This document shows, piece by piece, positions 15,706-23,640 of a stretch of DNA of 35,164 nucleotides. The stretch is from the NCBI GenBank assembly GCA_033809415.1, contig JAPXLT010000012.1, positions 1-35,164 of the forward strand, in the 5' to 3' direction. A program made the translations under genes and the position numbers. The first letter of the stretch is position 1, and the number at the start of each line of letters is the position of its first letter. The DNA is from JAQVUB01 sp033809415. GTDB taxonomy: Bacteria; Verrucomicrobiota; Lentisphaeria; Oligosphaerales; Oligosphaeraceae. The notes under the pieces are model-generated. The model did not search any database. It was not told the origin of the DNA and saw nothing but the letters and a program-made list of their open reading frames with translations.

Positions 15706-17388
15706 ATGGAAAAGAAGACAGCCTATCGGGTATTGGTCAGCGGGCATCGCAATCCGGATATTGACAGTTTGGCGTCGGCCGTAGCGGTCGCTGAATTGCG
15801 ACGGCGGCAGGGCCAGACGGATATCACGGCGCTATGCCCCGGGGTCTTGCCGGAGCGGGCGCGGCATTTGTTCGAGCGTTTTGGCATCGAGCCGCCGCAG
15901 AGTCGTAACGATGTCTATACCCGAGTGCGGGATATTATGACGCCGGCCACGCCGATCAGCGCTGGCACGACCCTGTTTGATGCCGTTGGCAAACTCCGCG
16001 AGTCGAGCCGACAGCAACTGCCGGTGGTCGCCGAGGATGGTCGATTTCTGGGCATGCTCAGTGGTATGGCGCTGCTCTCGAACTTGCTGGACATCGGCAA
16101 CGACGCCGGCCAAGGCCTGACTGGACGCCGCATCCATAGCTCCATCCAGCTGATTCAGCAGGTTTTGGAAGCAGAGGTGCTTACGGCTGACGCCGCCGAC
16201 AAAACGCAGGATTTCCAAGTTTATGTCGCGGCCATGAACCTGGACAGCTTTACCGAACATCTGCCGGACACGGCCAATCATGAACTGGCAGTCATCGTCG
16301 GCGACCGGCCGGAAATCCATTTGCGGGTGCTGCATCGGCGGATGCGGTTGATGATTGTGACGGGCAATCGTCCGGTGGACCCGTTGATTGTCGAAGCGGC
16401 GGCACGCGATAAAGTATCCATATTGCTGACGAGTTTTGATTCGGCGACGGTAATCCGGCGGCTGAAATTCAGCGTGCCGGTCGAGTTCAGCCCTTTTCCA
16501 GAGAACCAGCTGTGCTTGTCGCCGCGTGATCGTCTGCGCGATGTGCGCAACCGTGTGTTGAACAGCGTTGATGACTTGGTACCGGTGGTGGACGAAGCGG
16601 ACATGCTGAGAGGTGTGGTGCTGAAGAACGCCTTTGATCAGCCGCCGCCCTTCCGCATGATTCTAGTTGATCACAATGAGATTGAACAGAGCCTGCCGGG
16701 TGTCGAGGAGATACCGGTGATCGAGGTGATCGATCACCACCGTATCGGTATGCCGCCAACGACGGCGCCAATACGCTTCACCGCTGACGTAGTGGGCAGC
16801 ACTTGCACCTTGGTGGCGATGATGTTCCGCAGTGCTGGTGAGAGCCTGCCGGCAGGACTGGCGGGGCTGCTGCTGGGCGGGATTATCTCCGACACGCTGC
16901 TTTTGCGCTCACCCACGACTGCCGACCTCGACCGGCGCATGTGCGATTGGCTGAGCAAAATCGCCGGCGTGCAGCCCGAGGAGTTGATGGATGAACTGCT
17001 GCGGATTGATTCACCCCTGGCTGCCAAGCCCGCGCATGATGTCATCCATGGCGACCGCAAAGACTACAGCGATGGTCGTTTCCGCTTCTCCTTGGCGCAG
17101 GTGGAAGAGAGCAACCTGGAACTGCTGCGCCAGCGGCGGGACGAGTTGCTAGTCGAAATGAAGAAGCTCCTTGATGAAGAACAGCTCGATTTTGTCGGCC
17201 TGCTGGTGACGGACGCGGTGCGGGAGACGTCCGAGCTGCTGATCACCGGCTGCGAGGAGTTGATCCGTAATCTGCCCTATGCGGCGGTGGTTGAAAATCT
17301 CTTTGTGCTGCCGGGTGTCCTCAGTCGAAAAAAACAACTTTTACCGCAAATATTGGCCATCACGGCAACCCTGCAAGACCAACGCTAA
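15706..17388 (+). CDS. ppaC: Manganese-dependent inorganic pyrophosphatase with CBS and DRTGG domains
   Basis: 560 residues, family II pyrophosphatase hydrolysing PPi to phosphate in the cytoplasm. The DHH-domain metal ligands are seen as SGHRNPDIDS (His14, Asp18, Asp20), VDHNE (321-325) and DHHR (343-346). A large regulatory insert at about 72-310 contains a CBS pair split by a DRTGG-type domain (VRDIMTPATPISAGTTL, LPVVAEDGRFLGMLSG, then VGDRPEIHLRVLHRRMRLMIVTG, then LVPVVDEADMLRGVV). The C-terminal DHHA2 part follows (about 380-560). CBS-PPases are switched by adenine nucleotides and diadenosine polyphosphates. The length is normal for the CBS-DRTGG-CBS form. No strong Shine-Dalgarno is visible (AGTGGGTT before the ATG). 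It is a single gene flanked on both sides by repeat blocks. Confidence 0.92.
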   Translation: MEKKTAYRVLVSGHRNPDIDSLASAVAVAELRRRQGQTDITALCPGVLPERARHLFERFGIEPPQSRNDVYTRVRDIMTPATPISAGTTLFDAVGKLRESSRQQLPVVAEDGRFLGMLSGMALLSNLLDIGNDAGQGLTGRRIHSSIQLIQQVLEAEVLTADAADKTQDFQVYVAAMNLDSFTEHLPDTANHELAVIVGDRPEIHLRVLHRRMRLMIVTGNRPVDPLIVEAAARDKVSILLTSFDSATVIRRLKFSVPVEFSPFPENQLCLSPRDRLRDVRNRVLNSVDDLVPVVDEADMLRGVVLKNAFDQPPPFRMILVDHNEIEQSLPGVEEIPVIEVIDHHRIGMPPTTAPIRFTADVVGSTCTLVAMMFRSAGESLPAGLAGLLLGGIISDTLLLRSPTTADLDRRMCDWLSKIAGVQPEELMDELLRIDSPLAAKPAHDVIHGDRKDYSDGRFRFSLAQVEESNLELLRQRRDELLVEMKKLLDEEQLDFVGLLVTDAVRETSELLITGCEELIRNLPYAAVVENLFVLPGVLSRKKQLLPQILAITATLQDQR

Positions 17389-17397
17389 ACCGTCCAC

Positions 17398-17983
17398 AAC
17401 CTATTTTTTAACCACGGAAAGCACGAAAAGACTTGGCGTGGGCTGACGCCTAAAACCTATTTGAGTTTTTTGAGTTTTCGGTGATGGAAGAGGGAAGTCG
17501 GCTTTATGCCGGCGAGCCGCCGGCGCTCCATATCGCCTCCGACGCAATTGCGTAAAGCCGACCTCGGCACACAAGAACTTCGCCAGAGCAGGCTCATCCG
17601 TCAGAGCAACAACCCTAAAAAATTTTCGTACTACTATCCCCCAGAATCTTGTTTTTTGTGAAAGATTCTTCAGAAAAGAAAGCCTCAAAGCTTTGGCATA
17701 TAAGCACTTCTCCGTCTGCTTGTGGTGCCTTTACAAGGCACGGTCTTTGGGAGATTCCTCACCCCAGGCTAAAGCCAGGGGTTAAGCATAGTTAAGCGCC
17801 TACGGCGCAAAGCATTGTACCGATCCGGCTGATCTGACTGATTTGTTGGAGAAAACAACAGCCAAAACCATAAATCCGCATGCAATCTCATCCGTCGAAG
17901 CAACAACCCTAAAAAATTTTCGTGTCTTTTCGTGTCTTTTCGTTGTTAAAAAATAGACTGTGGGAGTTCAGTCCGCGCCAGGT
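17398..17983. repeat. Large mosaic intergenic repeat block
   Basis: No gene is visible. In order: ACGGAAAGCACGAAAAG (17414-17430); a GC-rich module (17498-17545); GCAATTGCGT region (17543-17590); a 36-bp direct-repeat unit at 17594-17629 repeated with two differences at 17888-17923; hairpin GTGCCTTTACAAGGCAC (17725-17741); the palindrome with one mismatch (CCCCAGGCTAAAGCCAGGGG, 17762-17781); GATC units (17822, 17831); and a CGTGTCTTTTCGTTGTTAAAA tail. The 36-bp direct repeats bracket the inner modules, as expected of an element inserted into an older copy. Confidence 0.85.
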
Positions 17984-19576
17984 TCATTCCACGATATCGA
18001 TTTCACTAGGTGCGCTTATTTCCCATTTTCCGGCAGACTTCATTTCGACGGCAACCTTTCCGTAAGCGGTAGGATAAGCTCCTTTTACATAGTCCAGGCC
18101 ACCTGCGTCCGGAGCGAAGCGTATTTTTTTGCCTCCTGGTTCGAGGAACTCAATTCCCAGAATACGCTCGCTCATGAAAGGCATTGGTCCACAGCTCCAT
18201 CCATGGCAAAGGCTGTGCCGCAATCCCTTATAGCACCAGGCTCCGAAATCGGCATGCAAATCGTCTTTGCCTGGGACTGGAAGTTCATCGATTCGGGCGG
18301 CATTCTTAATCCAGTCCAGATCAAAGTCTTCCCAGAAGGTAGTAGCTCCGAAATCAAGCATGGCTCCCCAGTATTTCCGGATCAATTCCAACGCCGGAAC
18401 GGTATTTTTGGCAAGGAGGATGCAGAATCCCATGAATGTGCTGATGCCATGAAACGGGTCGTTTTCAATGATTTCTGTCCGGTCATATAATCCGCTGATT
18501 GTCTGAAGTGCGGCAGCGGATTTGCTGCCACCGCATGGTGGGCAATGCCTCCTAAGCTTCTGCTGCGCCTCGATGGTTCTGGCTGATGGGAGGTCGTAGT
18601 ATTTCATCAGGTCTTCCAACGCCCGGAAAGCCCATAACATCAAGCCTTGCAGCCCCGCGTGTGTCGCCACTTCATTGTCACGGGTTGGCCAATCCAGAAA
18701 TCTTGTTTCGGGAATCTGTTCTGAGCCATCGTCACCGATGAACTGCTCTAAGTGCTCCATGATATTGAACACTGCTTCCCTTTGGCTTTCCAGAAACGAA
18801 TAGTTTCCAGTAGCGAAGAAATAATCCCGCAGGCAGATCAGGTACCACATCGAGTAGCTCCAGCAATCGTTCATGCCACGATTCGGATTTGTGGTCTTGA
18901 CCATGAAGTCCAGGGATTTCTCGACCAGTGACGTGTCATTGAACGCCGCCAATATTCCGCGTACTTCCGGATGCATGTCCCCCATCCAGAGTAGCCTGTC
19001 CCGTTTTATTCCGTCGTAGATATAATCCTGCATGCACAATTGCAGCGTATAAACTGCCGTGTCCCAGATTTTGTTCAGTCGCTCATCGGAACATTGAAAG
19101 GAGCCGGCCAATTCGAGGTTCCGGTAAAGCGCCACAGCATATACGCTGAAAAGAGTCAATGCCTCACTTCCTGTATTTACAATCGAGATAAAGCGAAAGC
19201 CGGTATTTCCATATTCCAGCATACCGATGCGCGGCAACTGCAATTCCGCATCATGGATGGCATGATCCTGATTGGGCGTGTTCAGCGCCTCAGACACGGA
19301 TTCCCCGAAACGTATCCGGATTTTTCCCCCTTCCCCGGACACGTTGATCCTAATGCCGCCAGCCAATTCCACGCCGTAGTCAAGCAAAACCATTCCGCCC
19401 GGCTGCAGCGTGGTGGCTCTTTGGCTGGCATTGAAATGGTACAGGTAAACCTGTATTCCATTCTCACCCAGCAGATTTTCCGGATGTTCCGCATTCTCCG
19501 AAAGAAGAACTCTGACCGGAGGCAAATACTCGCGAACGCGGTTGTCACGTATGGAATGCTTATAAAGTGAATTCAT
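17984..19576 (-). CDS. Short GH78-like alpha-L-rhamnosidase family protein
   Basis: 530 residues, no signal peptide. The C-terminal two thirds follow the (alpha/alpha)6 fold of GH78: a KRDRLLWMGD motif at 191-200 equals the usual DxPxRxxxxWxGD region, FWEDFD at 415-420 places Glu416 at the general-base position, and HGWSCGP (458-464) is the conserved His region, followed by a short C-terminal beta domain. The N-terminal carbohydrate-binding domain of typical rhamnosidases is missing, and the protein begins directly with the small beta domain (LLDYGVELAGGIRINVSGEGG). It is therefore shorter than usual, and rhamnose specificity is uncertain. Only a weak GGAT precedes the ATG. Repeat blocks flank the gene on both sides in opposite orientation. 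Confidence 0.78.
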   Translation of the reverse strand: MNSLYKHSIRDNRVREYLPPVRVLLSENAEHPENLLGENGIQVYLYHFNASQRATTLQPGGMVLLDYGVELAGGIRINVSGEGGKIRIRFGESVSEALNTPNQDHAIHDAELQLPRIGMLEYGNTGFRFISIVNTGSEALTLFSVYAVALYRNLELAGSFQCSDERLNKIWDTAVYTLQLCMQDYIYDGIKRDRLLWMGDMHPEVRGILAAFNDTSLVEKSLDFMVKTTNPNRGMNDCWSYSMWYLICLRDYFFATGNYSFLESQREAVFNIMEHLEQFIGDDGSEQIPETRFLDWPTRDNEVATHAGLQGLMLWAFRALEDLMKYYDLPSARTIEAQQKLRRHCPPCGGSKSAAALQTISGLYDRTEIIENDPFHGISTFMGFCILLAKNTVPALELIRKYWGAMLDFGATTFWEDFDLDWIKNAARIDELPVPGKDDLHADFGAWCYKGLRHSLCHGWSCGPMPFMSERILGIEFLEPGGKKIRFAPDAGGLDYVKGAYPTAYGKVAVEMKSAGKWEISAPSEIDIVE

Positions 19577-19629
19577 TTTATCCAGAAGATGTTTTTATTC
19601 CAATCAAAAATCAAACTGACCTAATTAAA

Positions 19630-19930
19630 TCACATCCCAAAAGGATTTTTTAACCACGAACCACACGAACAGACTTGGCGTGGGCTGCCGCCCACAACCC
19701 ATTTTTTGTCCACGGAAAGCACGGAAGGCGCGGAAAATTTTTCTATGGGTTGTTGCTTTGACAGATGAGATTGCACGCGGATTTGTGGTTTTGGCTGGTG
19801 TTTTCTCCAACGGATCGGTCAGATCAGCCGGATCGGCATAATGCTTTACGCCGTAGGCGTTTAACCATGCTTAACCCCAGGCCTGGGGTGAGGAACCCAC
19901 CCAAAGACAGTGCCTTGTAAAGGCACCACC
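19630..19930. repeat. Mosaic intergenic repeat, reverse copy
   Basis: Contains AACCACGAACCACACGAACAG, GTCCACGGAAAGCACGG, the AATTTTTCTATGGGTTGTTG module, a GATC ladder with 9-bp period (19813, 19822, 19831), a shortened palindrome CCCCAGGCCTGGGG (19875-19888) and hairpin GTGCCTTGTAAAGGCAC (19910-19926), in inverse order to the copy at 17725-17980. Bases 19931-20076 show no gene or recognisable repeat. Confidence 0.8.
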
Positions 19931-20076
19931 ATCAGAGAAGGGCGCGACATAGGAACCAGCCACAGCGTAATTTCTATCCAAAATCTTTACACAACAAGAA
20001 GTTAGGTGAAAGAATGAAAACGTCCTGAATCTTTGCGGAACAACCAAGACAGTACGCATGTTCTTTACTGGCCTGA

Positions 20077-20859
20077 TTAGTTGACGTTAATCTTCAATCC
20101 TGAAAGTCTGCTATAGTAGACCGCCATTGTGGATGGGAAATAGCCCAGCTTCTTTTCTGCGGCAAAGAAACCGATATCCTTTGCCTCGGCGTGCCCATCC
20201 GCAAACACCATATTGGCACGTTGACGATGCCTCAGGTCGATCAGGCCGCCGGCAGCACTAGTCACCGCATGCCACGGTCGGAATGCGTTCCAGGAAGGAC
20301 TATAAGCCTCGGTAAAGGTAAAGACAAGAGATGGGGTAGTGACTTTTTTCAGCGCAATGAGGGCGGTCCACTGTGCATTTCCTGGCAGGGTGAATCTGGC
20401 CGCTTTGTCGCGCATGTGACTATGGTTGGTGTCATTGGCATAGGGCACTGCATACAATTTGTAAAAATTTATCGCTGCGGTGCTCCCGACTGCTGGCGGT
20501 CTCTCATCGGTCAACGGACACACTGTGCACGCGAAACTGTCAAGATATTTGGGAAATTTGCCACGGTTGGTCATAGCGACAGCGTCCATATTCCGGCCTT
20601 CCACCAGGTTCCACAAAGAATTGGCATGTCCATTGTCACCCGGGGCTTTCTGAAAGATGAAGTCGTCGTAGTCGTCGGCGTACAGCAGACTTGCAAGACC
20701 GCATTGCTTCAGATTGCTTATGCAACTGACAGCTCTTGCCGTCTCGCGTGCCTTGCCTAAAGCAGGCAACAGCATCGAGGCCAGAATGGCGATAATAGCG
20801 ATAACGACAAGCAATTCAATGAGAGTGAATGCGTTTACAAAATGGTTTCGGATATTCAT
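20077..20859 (-). CDS. Pseudopilin-like protein (H-x9-DG type)
   Basis: 260 residues. The prepilin N-terminus AFTLIELLVVIAIIAILASM carries Glu at mature +5 and Ala instead of Gly before the cleavage point. The C-terminal H-x9-DG motif is intact (HRQRANMVFADG), which places it in the DUF1559-type group numerous in PVC bacteria. The start at 20859 has AAAGGAG about 9 bases upstream. It is the third gene of an AraC regulator - unknown hydrolase-like - pseudopilin operon, 20 bases after the preceding stop. It shares the N-terminal 30 residues and the gene-order logic with the pseudopilin at 6567-7304, but the globular parts differ. Confidence 0.82.
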   Translation of the reverse strand: MNIRNHFVNAFTLIELLVVIAIIAILASMLLPALGKARETARAVSCISNLKQCGLASLLYADDYDDFIFQKAPGDNGHANSLWNLVEGRNMDAVAMTNRGKFPKYLDSFACTVCPLTDERPPAVGSTAAINFYKLYAVPYANDTNHSHMRDKAARFTLPGNAQWTALIALKKVTTPSLVFTFTEAYSPSWNAFRPWHAVTSAAGGLIDLRHRQRANMVFADGHAEAKDIGFFAAEKKLGYFPSTMAVYYSRLSGLKINVN

Positions 20860-20879
20860 GCTTTTTCTCCTTTTTTGTT

Positions 20880-22511
20880 TCATTTCAGATCTGCAAAAAC
20901 TGGAACTACACTAACAGACTTTACCATCAGTGATCGTCCTTCGGATGATCGGATGGTCACAGCCTGCCGGTCTCCGGCAGGTTTGAACCAAACATGGCGA
21001 ACATTGATAGACTTGCTGGTATCGCTGAGCCACAGGGCATCTTTCAAGATTTCCGCACCGGGCAGCAGAATGCTCAGGGGAAGTTTCTCAGCGGGGATTT
21101 TTGCTTCCTCGATTTTGGCAAAATCAGCCGCCACCAGTGAGAGTTTGTAAACCTGGCCGGACGAAAAGCCGTCCATAGTTTGTGTCAATTCCTCCTGGTT
21201 GTCATCCCCCGGGAAAATGACGGCGTAATCCACCCGTTCCGGATACTGCACATGTCCCCAGAATTTCTGCGTTATCTTAGCGAAACCTGGCAATAGTTTC
21301 ACATGGAGCTTGCCGTCTGTGCGCCAATGACGCAGGCCATCAGTAAAATCCCCGTTTTTCAGGAAATTTACATTGTATGTAAAGCCATACTTCTCCGAAA
21401 GCATATTTTTGCATCCTTCAAGGACATAGGGCCGCACCAGCTCCAGGCACCAGTCATTGATATCCTGGTCGGCATTCTGACAACCGTAGTGGCCGACTAT
21501 GCCAGTGCCACAGAACTCCGGCTCATTGGCAAGAATATTCATTTCCAAATCCAGCAGATACTTCAAGTCCACATTCGAATAGTGATCGAGAGAGATCCAT
21601 CCCGGCAACGGAAAATTGCCAAAAATATAACCTATGTAGGGATTGGCTCCGGGAAACATCGTCTCGACAAATTTCTGGTCCCTGCGGAGAATACCATAAA
21701 CGTACTGACGAGCCTCTTCTTCAGTCTGCGACGGGCTGAAATAAGCCTCGAAGGGGCAAAACCCTCGACCGCCACCGGCGCCAAAGAAGCGAAAATATGC
21801 TTCCGCATGTACCTGTTTGGGTGCGAAGGCGGGATTGTCGCTGATCCAACTCATAATTTTTTTGTTATGCGGATTGGGAATAGCATCATAGGCCTTGGCA
21901 TTGTTCAGCAGACAGTTCAAATTAGCCAGGACATACTCGTCAAACTCCACCCAACCGCCATCCTTGGAAAGCAAGGAATCGGACTTCTGCAGCCGCGCAG
22001 CCATCTTGGCGGTGACCTCCTCACTGTAAATACTGGCTTTCGGGCTACCGTCCGGATAGAAATGGCGAAAGAATTCAAGTCCGTTCGCTATGACTTCCGG
22101 ATAATATTGCACATCAAAACGTGGACCGAGAGAATTATAAACCCCGAATGCATGCCTGCGGTGGTAGTCTATGCCGATATTCTTGGCTTCCAGGAAGCGG
22201 AATTTATAATCGGTGACGAAGTCGCTCTCCGGATCCGTCTGAATAGCAGCGAAGCGGTAAATCACCGGAACCAGCCGTACGGCCAGATGGCCGGCTGCCG
22301 ACTTATCAAGGTGAAGGATATATTCCCCTGGCAGCAGATAGCGCTGAGCCTCGTTGCGGAAAGAATTTTCGCTTATCAGAGGCCGTTGGTCCCCTTCGAG
22401 TGTCAAAGTGATTTTCTCGAGGGTATCTGCCTTGAAATAAACCCAGCCCTCGCGCGGATTGACAAAGGCATAGCTCTTCTTGTTAGCCGGAACGTTCAAG
22501 ACTTCACTCAT
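20880..22511 (-). CDS. Unrecognised hydrolase-like protein with C-terminal carbohydrate-binding-like domain
   Basis: 543 residues; the family was not recognised. No signal peptide is visible. An N-terminal beta-sandwich-like part (about 10-85; KSYAFVNPREGWVYFKAD, LLPGEYILHLD) is followed by a middle part that could be an alpha/beta barrel (about 95-380; IDYHRRHAFGVYN, GWVEFDEYVLANLN, YIGYIFGNFPLPGW, NEPEFCGTGIVGHYG). A C-terminal jelly-roll-like segment (about 390-540) starts with NFLKNGDFTDGLRHWRTDG, a typical opening of CBM4/9-like modules. The acidic residues in VEFDEY and ANEPEF are candidate catalytic positions, but this is only a suggestion. It begins 7 bases after the AraC regulator stop without a Shine-Dalgarno, which suggests translational re-initiation. 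Confidence 0.65.
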   Translation of the reverse strand: MSEVLNVPANKKSYAFVNPREGWVYFKADTLEKITLTLEGDQRPLISENSFRNEAQRYLLPGEYILHLDKSAAGHLAVRLVPVIYRFAAIQTDPESDFVTDYKFRFLEAKNIGIDYHRRHAFGVYNSLGPRFDVQYYPEVIANGLEFFRHFYPDGSPKASIYSEEVTAKMAARLQKSDSLLSKDGGWVEFDEYVLANLNCLLNNAKAYDAIPNPHNKKIMSWISDNPAFAPKQVHAEAYFRFFGAGGGRGFCPFEAYFSPSQTEEEARQYVYGILRRDQKFVETMFPGANPYIGYIFGNFPLPGWISLDHYSNVDLKYLLDLEMNILANEPEFCGTGIVGHYGCQNADQDINDWCLELVRPYVLEGCKNMLSEKYGFTYNVNFLKNGDFTDGLRHWRTDGKLHVKLLPGFAKITQKFWGHVQYPERVDYAVIFPGDDNQEELTQTMDGFSSGQVYKLSLVAADFAKIEEAKIPAEKLPLSILLPGAEILKDALWLSDTSKSINVRHVWFKPAGDRQAVTIRSSEGRSLMVKSVSVVPVFADLK

Positions 22512-22518
22512 CAGATTG

Positions 22519-23298
22519 TTATACTTCTTGATCGGGGCAGCCGCGGCAGCGGATCAGGAATTCCTGCGCTTTGCGGATGCGAAAGCGCAGAAGCCAGTCG
22601 ATGGGGGATGTGTTGAATTCCTTTTTGAACTTGCGATACAGGGAACTTTCAGACTGGTAGCTCTGCCTGGCAAGATCGGCAATGGATATATCCTCCCTAT
22701 AATGGCTAGTCATATACGAGATGACCGACAGCATATCTACATTGGCGGAGACCGTTTCTGGACGATCTTGGATAATACGCAGCACGGAGACCAGTGCTTT
22801 AGTCATTTCCGCTTGCAGGATCAGATTGCTTCCGATTCCTTTGCGCTGGTTTTCCAATGCGATAGTGTTTAATGAGACATCCAGTTCGGATATGGTTGCA
22901 TGGTCAATATAGAACTGCGGCTTGGCTGTTTTAGCTTTGAACAGATCATCATAACATGAAAATTGTTGCAGCTGACGGCGTATTGAACGCAGAACTTGCG
23001 CCTTGAACATGAAGTTCAGTAAGATCAGCGGCTCGTCAAAAAGATATGAATGGACCTCATTGGGTGCAATCAGCAACACGCTACCGGTATGGATCTTCAT
23101 TTGTTGCTGCTTGAATAAATGAATGCCCGTCCCACGCAGAACGACCGTCAACTCATAAAAATCATGCCCATGCGGCTTGGTACTCGAGGAGCCATACTCA
23201 TGCGGATCAGGAAAATGAGCAGTCTTGATCGCGGCAATCTGCTGCTGCCCCGCAATGTGCTTCAACAACAGATAATATTTCTTTTTCAAGCGTTTCAT
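22519..23298 (-). CDS. AraC-family transcriptional regulator with cupin sensor
   Basis: 259 residues. The N-terminal cupin-like effector domain (about 35-120; THE-type segment KPHGHDFYELTVVLRGTG, and HTGSVLLIAPNEVHSY) and the C-terminal AraC double helix-turn-helix (about 190-250; DISIADLARQSYQSESSLYRKFKKEFNTSPIDWLLRFRIRKA) have the usual order and length. It is first in an operon with the unknown hydrolase-like gene and a pseudopilin gene, and probably activates them in response to a sugar. No good Shine-Dalgarno precedes the ATG. The upstream 290 bases are entirely repeat sequence, so its promoter may lie in or beside a repeat. Confidence 0.88.
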   Translation of the reverse strand: MKRLKKKYYLLLKHIAGQQQIAAIKTAHFPDPHEYGSSSTKPHGHDFYELTVVLRGTGIHLFKQQQMKIHTGSVLLIAPNEVHSYLFDEPLILLNFMFKAQVLRSIRRQLQQFSCYDDLFKAKTAKPQFYIDHATISELDVSLNTIALENQRKGIGSNLILQAEMTKALVSVLRIIQDRPETVSANVDMLSVISYMTSHYREDISIADLARQSYQSESSLYRKFKKEFNTSPIDWLLRFRIRKAQEFLIRCRGCPDQEV

Positions 23299-23327
23299 CG
23301 TTTTCAGGCTTTAGTAAAAGGGCGCAA

Positions 23328-23640
23328 GCAACCCATTTTTAACAACGAAAAGACACGAAAAGGCACGAAAATTTTTTTAGGCGTTGCTGCTTTGACGGAT
23401 GAGATTGCATGCGGATTTGCGGATTTGTGGTTTTAGCTGTTGTTTTCTCCAACGGATCGGTCAGATCAGCCGGATCGGTACAATGCTTTGCGCCGTAGGC
23501 GCTTAACCATGCTTAACCCCTGGCTTTAGCCTGGGGTAAGGAACCCACCCAAGGGCAGTGCCTTGTAAAGGCACCACAATCAGACGGATCAGCTTGACAA
23601 GTGATTGTGTGCCAATGACTTGAAATTTGCAGAAGATGCA
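23328..23640. repeat. Mosaic intergenic repeat, reverse copy, running into a coding end
   Basis: Order: AACAACGAAAAGACACG tail (23341-23380), AATTTTTTTAGGCGTTGCTG, GATC ladder (23455, 23464, 23473), palindrome CCCCTGGCTTTAGCCTGGGG (23517-23536), hairpin GTGCCTTGTAAAGGCAC (23558-23574), then CAGACGGATCAGCTTGACAA and GTGTGCCAATGACTTG. This is the inverse of the copy at 25925-26376. The last part covers the stop codon and about the last 11-12 codons of the GH78 gene. Confidence 0.85.

Noticed and set aside
21303..22616. Plus-strand frame of 437 residues opposite the 543-residue gene
   Set aside because: Antisense to an operon member with good spacing to both neighbours; no motif or ribosome-binding site supports it.
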